From Ichthyophthirius multifiliis (lineage: Eukaryota; Ciliophora; Oligohymenophorea; Hymenostomatida): 40,641 bases of DNA. Where the stretch lies: assembly GCF_000220395.1 (NCBI RefSeq), contig NW_004086343.1, positions 1 to 40,641 of the forward strand. The letters are read 5' to 3'. The notes beneath the pieces were generated by a model. That model made no database searches, was not told the DNA's origin, and saw only the letters and a program-made list of their open reading frames with translations. Below are positions 24,987 to 37,299 of the stretch, one piece after another. Numbering within the stretch: position 1 is the stretch's first letter; each line of letters opens with the position of its first letter. The position numbers and the translations under genes are program-made.

Positions 24987-25445
24987 TCAGTAATCTATTA
25001 ATTTTGGGTTTTACGAAAACCTATATTTATATTTTATTCATTTTATTATTCGTTTATTTTTATTACATTTTAAGATTATATTATTTAAAAATTTAATATT
25101 TTCTCTCTATAGATTTTTTTACTAATTTAGTAAATTAAATATAAATTTAAATACTTATTGGTTAAATAGGTAATTATATAATGGCATATTATTATTTATC
25201 TTAACTATATTTATGTGAAAACGATTTATTATTATTATTATTATTAGTATTTTCACTTTTAGCTTTTTATATTTTCAAACTATTAATTGCTATTTCTTTA
25301 ATCCATAAGATTGTATTTGTGATTAATGTTTTTTTTATTTAAAAATTTTAAGGTATTTTTTCTTTTAAATTAATTATTTTTTAAAATCTTTTTACTGCTT
25401 CTAATTTTATTTGCCTTTATATGATATTTTTTAAGTAATTAACAT
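24987..25445 (-). CDS. small hypothetical protein, four exons, 116 aa
   Basis: Exons sum to 117 codons if the introns are 25415-25443 (29 nt), one of 33 nt in the middle, and one of 46 nt near the 3' end. The coding sequence would then begin with an ATG split by the first intron (AT at 25444-25445, G at 25414), reading MQIKLEAVKRFQKIINLKEK, and end KMFSQNPKLIDY at TGA 24987-24989. The product is basic and polar, with an NNNNNN tract. No family recognised. The split start is an inference from phase; an upstream start in another exon is the alternative. Confidence 0.5.
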
Positions 25446-25671
25446 TTAAATAAATATATTAATAAAATGTATTTATAGTATATTATAAAATAAATATTTA
25501 ATAATTTAAAAGTGTTTTTAAATATTAATTTAAATAATTATTTTTATGGAAGTATTTTTTTTTATTTGATAATATTAAACATTAACTAAATTTTATATTA
25601 AAAATAAATTTTTGAAAATATAAAAAATATATAATATATTTATTCTTTAAATAAAAAAATAATAACTATAA

Positions 25672-26915
<1,244 letters not shown>

Positions 26916-27659
26916 GTGTTTAATATTTTTTTTTAATTTTAATTTAATTATATTTTTATATTAATATTATTTATTCTTTTTTATTTGTTTATAGTTTATA
27001 TTTATAATATTATTTATTTTTTGTAGAATTTTTAAGAAAAATATATAATTTATTCAATATGCTTTGTATCAAAAATTGATATAAAAAATTTATAAAATAT
27101 ATATTAAAAAAATATATATAAAAAATATATATATAAACTTATTATTTTTATAATAAAAAATAATGTTTTTTCTAATTATAATATAAATATATTATAATAT
27201 TTTAAAAAGATCTTAAAAAATTATTTTATAAATAAAAAAAAAAATATATGCATAAAAATAAAGATTATATGATTTAATAAAATAAAATAGGGTTATAATA
27301 ATTAAAAATAAAAAAATCATATTAATTAATAAAATATAAAACAAAAAACATAGTTACAAAAGATAAAAAAATTGTATATAAGATTTGTTTAAGAATATTA
27401 TTAAAATACTAATCTATCATAAATTAAATAAAAAATATAATATTAAAGTAAAAAATATTAAATAATAATGTATTGATATTTAATTTTTTAAAAAGTGTAT
27501 TTCTTATTATTATCAATTTTTGTTTTATATTTAGTATAAATAAAGGATTAAAAAAAATGTAAATATTTGATTTAAATATAAAAGTATATATATGAATATA
27601 TACATATATAAATATATATAAATATATATATTTACATAAATTTAAATTTTATTTTTTAC
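26916..27659. other. intergenic, no gene seen
   Basis: Region upstream of KRR1 and downstream of the H-protein-like gene stop. Almost pure A/T with short AT runs; no coding-like frame on either strand. Confidence 0.6.
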
Positions 27660-28306
27660 TCATATTTATTCAATATCTTTTTTATTTTCGATTTATTTTT
27701 TTATATATTAATCAAATTTTTATAAATATTATTCTCTATCCATTAAAGATTCTACGAATTCCTACTAATTTTAGCAATTAATTTCTGCAATATAATGATA
27801 TTCATCTTCTGGAAAAAGAGAAAGTTTATAAGGAATATAAATCCAATTTTTATTAACCTTTTTTTAATTAAATTCATATTTATAAACATTTTTTTAAAAA
27901 ACTTTTAATATTTCAGTTTCAAAAGGGGAAAACATTTCTGCCTCATAATGTTATCCTATTAAATAAGCATATCTTTATCCTTTTCTTAAATGAGTTCCTA
28001 CTGGTAATTATACAACTTTTGCTAAAATTCCTATTATGTCTATTCCTAATTATGTTAATCCTACTTTTGCAGTCTTTTTATTTTTTTTAAATATAATTTT
28101 ATTTGATTTTTTTTTCTACTTATCTTTCATAATCATAATCAATCCAATCATGATCTTTTGTATATTTTCTTATTGCTTAAATAATTTTATTGAACTTATT
28201 TTATAATATAATATTATAGTTTACAATGTTTATAAATTAATTATTAGTTTATCTTTTTAAATTAATGAATATATTTTTATATTGTTTAAAATTATAAGGA
28301 AATCAT
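27660..28306 (-). CDS. glycine-cleavage H-protein-like protein lacking the lipoyl lysine
   Basis: The fold of GcvH is recognisable: YTKDHDWIDYDYERQ, then (after the intron 28074-28119) TAKVGLTQLGIDIIG, VVQLPVGTHLRKGQRYAY, FSPFETEILKVFQKN, NKNWIYIPYKLSLFPEDEY, then a C-terminal charged helix to TGA 27660-27662. In H-proteins the hairpin turn carries ES(V/F)KAASELYSP, with lipoate on that lysine. Here the same place reads LIGQHYEAEMFSP, with His where Lys should be. It therefore cannot carry lipoamide in the usual way. The N-terminus from ATG 28304-28306 (MISLQFQTIQKYIHQFKK) is basic and looks like a mitochondrial presequence, but joining it to the domain needs a second intron or one-base shift near 28255. 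A structural or regulatory paralogue is likelier than an active carrier. Confidence 0.8.
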
Positions 28307-28441
28307 TTTTTATATAAAAAAAAAAAAATATATCTATAATTTAAATATATAAATTATAAATATTTATAAAATACAATTGATATTTATAAGTTATTAAATA
28401 TATAAAATGAATATTATAAAAAAAAATATATATACAAATAC

Positions 28442-28480
<39 letters not shown>

Positions 28481-28586
28481 TATTATTTTATTAATATATA
28501 TTAAAAGACAATTTTTTTAAATATTTTAAAATAAGGTTTTTAATATATAAAAATGTTTATTTCAATAAAATTATCTGTGTTTTTAT

Positions 28587-29342
28587 TCAATTTTTATCTT
28601 AATTGAAATCCTTATCATATGCTCTATTAATATTTTATTTTTCAAGATCTTAAAGAATTACCATATCTTTAATATTTTTAGTTTCCGAATATACATAATA
28701 AAACACTAAAATAGTGATTATATATAATATTCCTACAATAAAATTTTTAACTTAACTTCTTTATTCTTCAATATTCGAAATATTAAATGTCGATCCTATA
28801 AAGCAAAATAGGAAAGACTATAAAATTTAGATAAATCCGAATATTCCTACTGTATATTAAATTTTAAATTTAAAAATAGGTAAACTATAATTCTTTATAA
28901 ACATAGGAATTTATACTATAGCGAGTAAAAAAACCGATTTTTTTTCATTTTATTTACTCATTATATATATAGCCTTTAAATATATATTATTTTCAATTTT
29001 TTTCATCATATATGATTTCATAAACCTTTCTGAAATCCAAAAACTTATAAAAATTCCAAATATTTTACCAAAAACTGCTATTGATACTGCTTTAAAATAT
29101 TACTTTAAAACACATCCTAAAGCCAATTCAAAAAATAAAATAGGTGCGCCTACTAAAATTATTATTGTAGCAAAAAAAAGAAGAAGAAAATAAACAAAAA
29201 CATCCACTTCTTAATATTTTTTTAAAAAGTTTATTATTATTTCTTTAAATTAAGATGTTAAATATTAAAATATAATTATTATTAAAATTAAAAATGCTAT
29301 ATAAATATAGTTTTTTCTTATAAATTCCCTTATTTATTTCAT
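28587..29342 (-). CDS. VTT-domain membrane protein (TVP38/TMEM64/DedA-like)
   Basis: Intronless, 251 aa, ATG 29340-29342 to TGA 28587-28589. Hydrophobic spans are at about residues 13-27 (IYIAFLILIIIIF), 48-75 (VFVYFLLLFFATIIILVG), 80-115, 140-160 and 175-225. The diagnostic stretch is VGAPILFFELALGCVLKQYF, then AVFGKIFGIFISFWISERF. It matches the VTT pattern of a re-entrant G(A/S)P loop, a glycine helix, then GxxxGxxxSFxxxR. VTT proteins include Golgi Tvp38, TMEM64, and the ER scramblases TMEM41B/VMP1. A role in intracellular membrane lipid handling is therefore likely but inferred. The acidic C-terminal tail is cytosolic-looking. The same frame is open upstream of the chosen ATG without another ATG. 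Confidence 0.75.
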
Positions 29343-29501
29343 TTTGTTTTAATTTATTTTTTAAACTTTTTTCTTCTTCTAAGTATTACTATTATTATTT
29401 AATTAAATATTTTAAATATTAATTAAAAAAAAAAACTAAATTATTTAATATATATGAGAAAAAGAAAAAAAAACAAACAAACTAACCATATAATAAATCA
29501 A

Positions 29502-30704
29502 TCAAAATAATTATTTAAATTAAACTTTAGATTTATTTTAACCATTTCCCATATAAAATCTTAACTCCTTAAAGTTTTTCAACTCAAACCCATTTTCTAG
29601 TCCCAAAATATGACATAAATCTATAGTTTAGATCAAAAAAATATTCTAATCAATGTAAATCTCCACTAAAAATTCATCATTTTCCTTAATATTCTTTTAT
29701 AGGAAATTCTCCCCTTTTAAAATTTATAAATTATGCATTTTTCCTTATCCATTATAAAAAAAAACCCCACACCAATTATGCCCCCAAGTAGTATCTTTTT
29801 TATTTTCAGTAGTTAATCCCATATAGAGATATTTAGAAATATTATTATCTAAAAATTTTATACTGAATGAGTATTTTTCCTTATTTTTTAAAATATTCTC
29901 ATTATATAATACTCCTGGTTTATTTATAAAACTTATTATTTAAGTATTCTCTTCATTATTTAAAATATCTATTTCTTTAGAATCTTTATATAAACCCTGT
30001 TTAAGTAGATTTTTTAAATTATTAGAAGGATTTTCAATTGGATTAAGGTACTTTATTAATAAATATTCGATTTCTTTTTAAATTAAGGTTAGAAAGTCAC
30101 GATCTTTTTGGACTTTAGAGTACGTATTTTGCACGTTTAAATTCTTTTTTTTAATATTTTCTTCGTTTTGGTTGAAGTTAGTGGTTATTAGGGACATTAA
30201 CATGTGTATTTTTTCACTTTTTTGAGTAATTGTATCCTCTAAGTTTAATAAAACGTCCTTTATTTAATTAAAAGGGAAAAAAGAATAAAGTTTTTCGAGT
30301 TAAATCAATGAATAAACCTCATATTAATTAACATTGGCGATAAATTATTACTAATATTAATCTAATTTTTCTTAAATATTTTATTTAATTAAAGAAATAT
30401 TTTCATTTATTTAATTAATGTAATTTTACTTTTATTTTTATATCTATTCGAAACTTAATTCTTATTTTTTTATTTTTATTTTAGATTCTTAAAAAAACAT
30501 AGGAATATACTATTATTATTATTATTATGTATTATTTAATATATCTCCTATATAATAAAAATTCTCTTTTTAAGTTTAAGGAGAAAATAACATACATTTA
30601 ATACAAGAAAGAACATTTTAAGGAGATGTTTGGTAATGAAAATTTATTAGTTCTATTTTTAATTAATGTTTTTCACATATTAAATTGGAAGAAAGATTTT
30701 ACAT
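29502..30704 (-). CDS. B-box-like zinc finger, coiled coil and SPRY-like protein (TRIM-like without RING)
   Basis: Intronless, 400 aa, ATG 30702-30704 to TGA 29502-29504. Residues about 10-40 hold a zinc-binding pattern CxxH...CxxC (LICEKHQLKIELINFHYQ, then VLSCIKCM), typical of ciliate B-box-like proteins. Next come a glutamine run (QQQQQQ), a coiled coil (about residues 75-230, with QNIQEKLDQYQQQF and related heptads), then a C-terminal beta domain: KYSFSIKFLDNN, KYLYMGLTT, TTWGHNWCGVFFYNGQGK, and NDEFLVEIYIDQN. That order matches SPRY/B30.2 strands. No RING is present, so ubiquitin-ligase activity is not implied. Such proteins form large expanded families in ciliates. The zinc ligands are clear; the SPRY call is by eye. 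Confidence 0.72.
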
Positions 30705-30824
30705 ATTATTTTTTTATATTGATATTTAATAAGTAATAAAATTAATATGATTATAAAGAAATATATATTTTATTTTAATTTTTTTTATAATAATTATTAT
30801 ATATATATATATAATTTTTTTTTT

Positions 30825-32763
30825 TCATATTTTTCTTTTTTATAAAATTTCTATTATTTCTTTTACATAAATCTTATTTATTTTAAATAAAAATATTATA
30901 TATATATATATATATATATTTTATTTTTATTTTATTACTTTATCTTAATGATTAGGAATATATTCATTAATTTATTTAAATTTTTTAAATTGATTTAATG
31001 AAATTTATTAATTTTCTTCAAAATTATTAATTAATTTTTCAAGATTTATTATATTTGTTTATTATTAACTTTAAAATAACAAAATAATAAATTCTTTTGA
31101 TATATATATATATATATATATTTATTAATTTATTTTGATATTTTTATTACTTTAAATATTTATTTTTCCATAATTATTTTCATCTAATTTTTCAAAAATA
31201 CCCGGAATTAAATCTTCAAAAAATAATTTATTTTTAACAAATACTTCTTTACAAACTTTTTTTTTTTTTTCCCGTTTAAAAATATTTATTTATAAAGAAA
31301 AAAATTTACTTAAAAATAAATCGTTTTTTTCAATAAATAAATCTTCATTATTTATTTTTTAATATTTTTATATTAATTCATATTTTTATTATTCAAATAA
31401 ACCTTCTTTTTCAATATATTATTATATTTAATTAATTAATTTATTCTTCTATTAATATTTCTATAAATTTTCGAATACTTTTTAATTTAATAGATACTCA
31501 CTTTTATTTATAAACCATTTATCTTCTTATATTTTTTACAAAGAAATAGATTTATTTAACATTTTTGTTATTAAATTTTTTATTTCTGAACTTATTTTAT
31601 TCCATATTTCATCTTAAAATAATTATGTATTTTTATTTAATATTTTTTTGTTTTTACCTTCAAAATTAAAACTAAACTCTTCAGGATTTTAATTTATTTA
31701 TTAAATATCTTCTATATCATATGGAAAAAATCCACTTAAAGTAATATAAAATAAAACTCCACAAGAAAATATAATATTTTTTTCCTTTTTTTATATAGTC
31801 TTTTTAATAAGAAAATTTATTTTTATAAAAATACATTTTAAATATCCTCATTTTCATTTATAAAATCAAATCCAGGTTTTAATTTTAAATAAGAATTTTA
31901 ATTTTTCGAATAAAACAAAACATTTTCAGGTTTTAATTGTCTTATATTTTAATTTTAATAAAAACTTTTAAATATTTTAATTACGTTAAAAAAATTCTAT
32001 TTTAATATAAAATTTAAATAGCTGAAACGATTTATTTAAATAATTCAGAAACTTAATATTATTTAATAATAAAATAAAAAAAATTAAATATTAAAAAAAA
32101 ACTTTAATTTTCTTAGACTAAATTCATTTATTAATATTAATCTAAAAATTCTCCTCCATTGCAATATCTTTTTTTATTATAAAAATAATATATATATATA
32201 TGTATATATATATATATTTATATATATAATGTATTTGTTTTTTTATTATATATTTTATATACTCCATAATTATGTAGTAATTAAATTCGTCTTATAATAG
32301 TTCATATATATGAATAATATTTGTATGATTTATTTGTTTAAAAGTATATATTTTTTCAAAGAAATTATCATTTATCATAGGATTATTTTTTTTATTAATT
32401 TTAATATTCTTAAAAGACCTTTCTTATTAAACATAATATTATATTTTATTTATTATATAAATATTTACCCGAATAATTTTATTCTATTAATAAAACACTT
32501 CCATAAATATCTTTTTTACATATATATATATGTAAATGTCATTAAATTAAATAAAATATACTTTCTTATAATTCTTCTAAGAAAATATATTCACTTTAAA
32601 TAGATCCTTTTTTTATTTTTGTGAATATTTCAGGTCCTATTTTTTTCTAAAGAATTTATAATCTATGCTATTCTTATACATTTTCATTTTTTTCTTTTTC
32701 CATAATTTGTTTTTAAAGATTTTTTTGACTTTTAGTTTATGGTTTTCCTGTAGTACAACCCAT
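30825..32763 (-). CDS. CDPK-like pseudokinase with N-myristoylation signal and EF hands
   Basis: ATG 32761-32763 gives MGCTTGKPQTKSQ, a myristoylation plus palmitoylation motif typical of CDPKs. The kinase lobe follows across about ten in-phase introns: IYGSVLLIEQNYSERSFK, HTNIIHIYELLQDEFNYYII, MEYCNGGEFLD, ISELFKQIVSAIQILYQNRI, LKPENVLFYSKN, FSCGVLFYITLSGFFPYD and IKNLITKMLNKS. Key sites are lost. The glycine loop keeps one Gly (LQENIYGSV), HRD is LTQ (Gln at 31937-31939), DFG is PGF (31868-31876), and the activation segment with APE is missing. The ATP-site Lys may remain (SFK). C-terminally there is a clear EF hand, FEKLDENNYGKINIQ (about 31155-31190), a weaker second one (NNFEENQQISLNQF), and a basic end to TGA 30825-30827. 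This is a membrane-anchored calcium-responsive scaffold rather than an active kinase (inference). Confidence 0.88.
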
Positions 32764-32933
32764 TTTATTATTAAAATATAGTTATTTTTTATATTTTTAT
32801 TAATAAAAAATAATGAATATATAAATAATTTATTTGTTAAATAATAAAAGAAAAATTAATTTAAATAATTAATTTTTTTTTAAAAAAATATAAATAAAGA
32901 CTATATAAAATAAATATATTAAATATTTTTTTT

Positions 32934-34128
32934 TCAATAATTTTTCTATATTAATTATTTATATAATATTTTCCTTAATATATTAAAGTTTTTTTTCTTT
33001 ATTTTTATACTTTATTTCTTACATAATTATTTTTTCCCTTTTAAATGATTAAACCAAGAAATTAATATAATGTAGTTATTATATATTATTATATTGAATT
33101 TTTTTATTTTTAAAAAAGTTTAATTTGTATGATATATAATGTTTTATTCTTTAATATTTTTATTTTATTAATGATTTATGTTTAATATATTGATATATAC
33201 CTATTTTTAAGTATAAATCCCTATATTTTTTTTTATTGTATTTTAATTTTATTTAATATAGAATTAAATTTCAATGAATATATTTTTTTTAGTATTCTGA
33301 TGATTTATCTTGCTTTTTATATGGCATTTATTAATATTATTTTTAAAAAAAGTATAAGAAGTTTTATTTCTATTAAGAAGAAATAAGTCTAAATAAATTT
33401 TTTATTTACATATAAATAAAATTTTGTGACTTTTTTATTGTTTTAAAATTTTCTTATTTTTATATGAGAAATCTTTAAAAATTTCATGTTTTTTAATTAT
33501 TATTGAATTATATTTTTTTGTTTATTTTTGTTAAATTAAAAAGACTTAAAAAAAGTTTGAAAATAAAATAAAAAAACAATAAAAGAATTCGAATTTCAGT
33601 ATAAAAAACATATTTTCTTATTTTTAATAATGTTTCTTCATATGATTCTCTAAAATTTAAGGCTTATATTTTTGCAATTCAATATTTTTACTAATTAAGT
33701 ATTTTAGATTTTATTGAATTTTCCAAAACTATAATTATTTATAGAAATATCCCTTTTGCTTATGTCAAAATAATAAATATAGTGTTTTCTTAAGTTTTTA
33801 TTAGTTTAAAGTTTTTATTTTTTTCAGTTTTTTATTCATTTTTTTTCTCCTAATATATTTCTAAATTTTTATATTTTTAAACTTTATTGAATTTTTCCTC
33901 CATTATTTTTTATTATTTATTAGAAAATTAATGTAAATTGAGTCTAAAGAACATTTTTTAGGTTTACTATTACCTATATATTAATGAAGTGTATTGAATT
34001 TAATAATATTTTATAGACTAATTTTATTATAATCGTCTTTATTAATTAAAATGTTTAATATTTTTTGAAAAATAAAATAAAATAAAGTTTGTTTTATAAA
34101 AGATCTTATAATTAGTTTAAATTTTCAT
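32934..34128 (-). CDS. hypothetical protein, about three exons, start uncertain
   Basis: Exons join in phase around a roughly 105-nt intron and a 29-nt intron to TGA 32934-32936. Readable segments are NKDDYNKISLQNIIKFNTLH, QYIGNSKPKKCSLDSIYINF, NNKKQWRKNSIKKHYIYYFD, ISKRDISINNYSFGKFNKIQ, KKHEIFKDFSYKNKKIL, and QKIYLDLFLLNRNKTSYTFF. No family recognised. The sequence is basic, with scattered Cys, His and Trp, and has no sustained membrane span. The ATG at 34126-34128 is the nearest start but is not in the same frame as the first good exon, so the first exon or a base is unresolved. It lies between the eIF2B beta stop and the pseudokinase start. Confidence 0.5.
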
Positions 34129-34275
34129 TTTAATTTTTTAATATAAAAATGACTTTTTTTTGTTTTCTCATTTTTTTTATAATAAATATAAAAATAAATT
34201 ACAATATTTTTTTATTTTATTTTTAATAACTAAAAAAATAATCTAAAACATATATACTGATATTATATTAAAAAT

Positions 34276-34912
34276 TCAAACATCTTCTCTTGAATAAAAT
34301 TCGTTAAATAGTCTATAAATATACGCAGGTGTATGTTCTCCATAATTAGTAATATATAAACTGATATATTCAGGTGCTATATAGTCCAATTTAGTAGAAA
34401 TAATAGTTTAATTATTTGAATATTCGATATTTCCTTAATATACATTAAATGGATTTTAAATATCGTTATATGTATTTTATTCAAAAGGGAATAAAGGAGT
34501 TAATTTTATTGCAGAAGATAAAATAATAACAGGCACAGAATAAGCTTTAGCAGCTGAAGAAATCATGAAAATTCCTGTTTTTCCCAAAATACCTCCATTT
34601 TTCATAATAGCATGTGCACCTTTTAAATATTTTTTTTTAAAATATATATATATAAACATATATACCCAAAAATATCTTATTAACTCTAGACATAAAAGCG
34701 TAAATAGACGAAAAAGGTGCTAAGAAAGTCGTAATTCCACCTTCTCTTTATAATTCAGAAGCCATTTTTTATCCATTAGTTGAATTTTCTTATTCGAAAA
34801 CAATAACTTCAAAATCTCTTTATTTTTTAGCATTTATTAAAAATACTTTTACTGTATAAGAATATCCATAAGTAATAATAACTTCATTTGAATTTATATG
34901 TGTAGCTGACTA

Positions 34913-34962
<50 letters not shown>

Positions 34963-35477
34963 AAATATATTTATTTTGTATTTTTAAAAAATTAAATTTT
35001 ACATATTAACTTATTGTTTAAGGTAAATCTTGTAATTCTTCTATTAAATTATTGACACCTTCAATAAATTGATTTGTTTTAACTTAAAATTCTTTTATAT
35101 CTTCTAAATGAGTAATATTTAAACTTTCTTCATCTTTTTCGAATATTTTTTTTAAATTAGAAAATCCTTTTTGTTTTTTTTTATCTGTTTATTCATTTAT
35201 TTCATTTATTATTGTTAAAACTTTCCTTATTAAATTTTCAACTGAAAAATCTAAATTATTTTCCTCCATTATTAGTTTTCCAACTTTTTTTATTGCCTTT
35301 TTTAATTCTTGCACATTTTGGTATTTATTTGAATTTATTATGTCTTTTATTACATTGGCAGTTTCTGTTGCTAATTAATACGAACCTTTTTTTGTTTTAT
35401 TTTTATAATAAAAGAATAAAAAACAATAATTTTTTTTTACTTTTATATTCCCTAAATGGATTTATTAATTTTTTCAT
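34276..35477 (-). CDS. EIF2B2: translation initiation factor eIF2B subunit beta
   Basis: eIF2B is the guanine-nucleotide exchange factor for eIF2. The beta subunit belongs to its regulatory alpha/beta/delta core. ATG 35475-35477 gives MKKLINPFREYKSSYQLATE, then helical N-domain sequence (ELKKAIKKVGKLIMEENN, NLIRKVLTIINEI). The Rossmann-like domain follows: HINSNEVIITYGYSYTVKVF, then FEVIVFEQENSTNGQKMASE, TTFLAPFSSIYAFMSRVNK, AHAIMKNGGILGKTGIFMIS, KLTPLFPFEQ. It ends with the conserved LDYIAPEYISLYITNYGEHT and PAYIYRLFNEFYSREDV. Introns are 35386-35440, 34910-35002 and 34620-34665; the exons total 336 codons including the stop, giving 335 aa, close to other eIF2B beta proteins. The second intron carries a 44-nt AT repeat. 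The beta subunit fits better than alpha or delta because of the HIxSNE(V)I and C-terminal YRL motifs. Confidence 0.94.
34917..34960. repeat. AT dinucleotide repeat inside eIF2B beta intron 2
   Basis: A 44-nt AT run just downstream (minus-sense) of the intron body and close to the acceptor TTTATTAG at 34910. The flanking exons still join in phase. Confidence 0.9.
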
Positions 35478-35904
35478 TTTTTTTTATGTTAATATTTTAA
35501 ATATCTTTTTATTTATTTTTAATATAAAATTATTTTAATTTTTTTTGTTTTTTGATAACTAATATTTTTTTGTTTTATTTTAATATTATTAAAGAAATAA
35601 TGAATTTTTTATATTATATTATTAAATACATTATTAATACATATGTATTTTTATTTTATAAAAGAAATTAAACTTATATAGTATATTTCTAAAAAGATCA
35701 AGTTTATTTATTTATTTTAATAAGATAAAACTACACAAATAATTACATTTGGAATAAAGTAAGTAGTTAAATTAATATAAAAAATTTTGGTTTAAATAAT
35801 TTAACAAAATCAATAGAAATCAATAATTAAGTAAATAGTAAGTTATTAATTTTTTATAAATAAAATAAAAAGTATAAAATTATTTAAAAACCAAAAAAAA
35901 AACA
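35478..35904. promoter_or_regulatory. shared divergent promoter region
   Basis: 427 nt separate the starts of eIF2B beta (minus) and DNAJC25 (plus). No gene lies in it, so it must hold both promoters and 5' UTRs. Sequence is A/T only in most places, with A-rich stretches next to the DNAJC25 ATG (CCAAAAAAAAAACAATG). No specific element can be named. Confidence 0.5.
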
Positions 35905-37096
35905 ATGAATATTAAAAAAAACTAACTTTTAATATTTATAATATTATATTTAGTAAATATATCAAAATGTGCAATAAAAGATATGTATTGTGGTGATGAT
36001 AATTGCTATGAAATATTAAAAGTAGATAGGTTTACTATTTAATATTTTAATAATATAATTAAAATTTATATATATATATATAGAAATTCATCAATTGAAG
36101 AAATTAAAAAATCGTATAGAAAATTATCAAGATAATATCATCCGGATAAATCTATTCATAGAGGAGAAGATACTAAATTAATTTATTAGTAAAAATAATA
36201 AAAAATTAAATATTAAATAAAAAAATAATAGAAAAATAGTAAGAGCTTATGAAATTTTAAAAAGTTAAGATTTAAGAAGTAGTTATGATGGATTTTTGAA
36301 AAATCCAAATCAAAGTGAATATTATCATTATTATAATTATTATAAAGCTGTTTATACACCATAAACTAACCCATTTGTAGTTTTATTTGCAACTGCGGTA
36401 TTTTTTTCTGGTATTTAGTATTTAGCACGTATAAGTATGCATGAATCTGCTATTAATTAGTTTTAATAATCTGAAAGATTTAAAAAAATGGTTAATTAAA
36501 GGTTACAAGAGGAAGATAATAGAGTAAATTTAAAGATATTTTTTTATGAAATATTTTTATTTTTAAGAAGTCTAAACAAGAAATAATTGATGAATTAAAA
36601 AAAGATATAAATATTCAAGGCGGATATTCCAAATTAAAGATCTAAGAAATTTTTATTATAAGAATAATTTTATTACCTTATACAATTTATAAATATATAT
36701 ATTCTTTTATAAGGTTAATAAATGAAAAATTTAAATAAATTTGTTTTTATAAAAAATATAGATGGAATTATAAATATAGAGTTAAAAAATAATAATATAC
36801 TAATGAAGACCAAATAATTATGACTAGATATATTTTACAGATTAGTGAATCTAAATGGAATGTAAATTTTTTTATCTTTAAAAAATAAAAATTATAAAAA
36901 ATAAAATATATAAATAAAAAATAAGTTAATAGAAGATGAAAAAAAATAAGAATTAACTGAAAGATAATTATGGATTCCGTAAAAATATAAAGAATATAGA
37001 GAAGAAATGATGGAATAAGCTAGAATTTAGAGAGAATAATTTCTTTAAACAGCAAAAGGAAAAAAATATGCTAGATATATGAAAAATTATAAATGA
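35905..37096 (+). CDS. DNAJC25: DNAJC25-type ER membrane J-protein
   Basis: A J-domain co-chaperone that would recruit Hsp70 on the ER. ATG 35905 starts a signal peptide (KKNQLLIFIILYLVNISKC). CGDDNCYEILKVDRNSSIEE opens the J domain, with YRKLSRQYHPDKS carrying the HPD motif and VRAYEILKSQDLRSSYD closing it. A transmembrane span follows (NPFVVLFATAVFFSGIQYL), then a basic coil (FKKMVNQRLQEEDNRK), a second hydrophobic segment (FIIRIILLPYTIYKYIYSF), and a C-terminal WIPQKYKEYREEMMEQ region to TGA 37094-37096. This order, including the Cys pair before the J domain, is that of DNAJC25. Five introns (36030-36083, 36189-36231, 36524-36567, 36714-36761, 36862-36925) leave exactly 313 codons. The protein is 312 aa. 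Confidence 0.93.
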
Positions 37097-37164
37097 TTAT
37101 TTTAATTATTTATTATTATAGAAAAAAAAAAATTTAATTTAATTTTGATAAATATAATTTAAAT

Positions 37165-37168
<4 letters not shown>

Positions 37169-37223
<55 letters not shown>
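37169..37223. repeat. AT dinucleotide repeat, about 55 nt
   Basis: Alternating AT run shortly after the DNAJC25 stop. Confidence 0.95.
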
Positions 37224-37225
<2 letters not shown>

Positions 37226-37299
37226 ATAAATAAATACACATTTATACAAATTTTATATAATCTAGTAAATTTTTAACTTTTTTTTATATTAAAATAACA

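Noticed and set aside
32310-32603. Plus-strand open frame of 97 codons
   Set aside because: Antisense to the kinase-lobe exons of the 30825-32763 gene, whose motifs are unmistakable on the minus strand.
35212-35538. Plus-strand open frame of 108 Leu/Phe-rich codons
   Set aside because: Antisense to the first exons of eIF2B beta.
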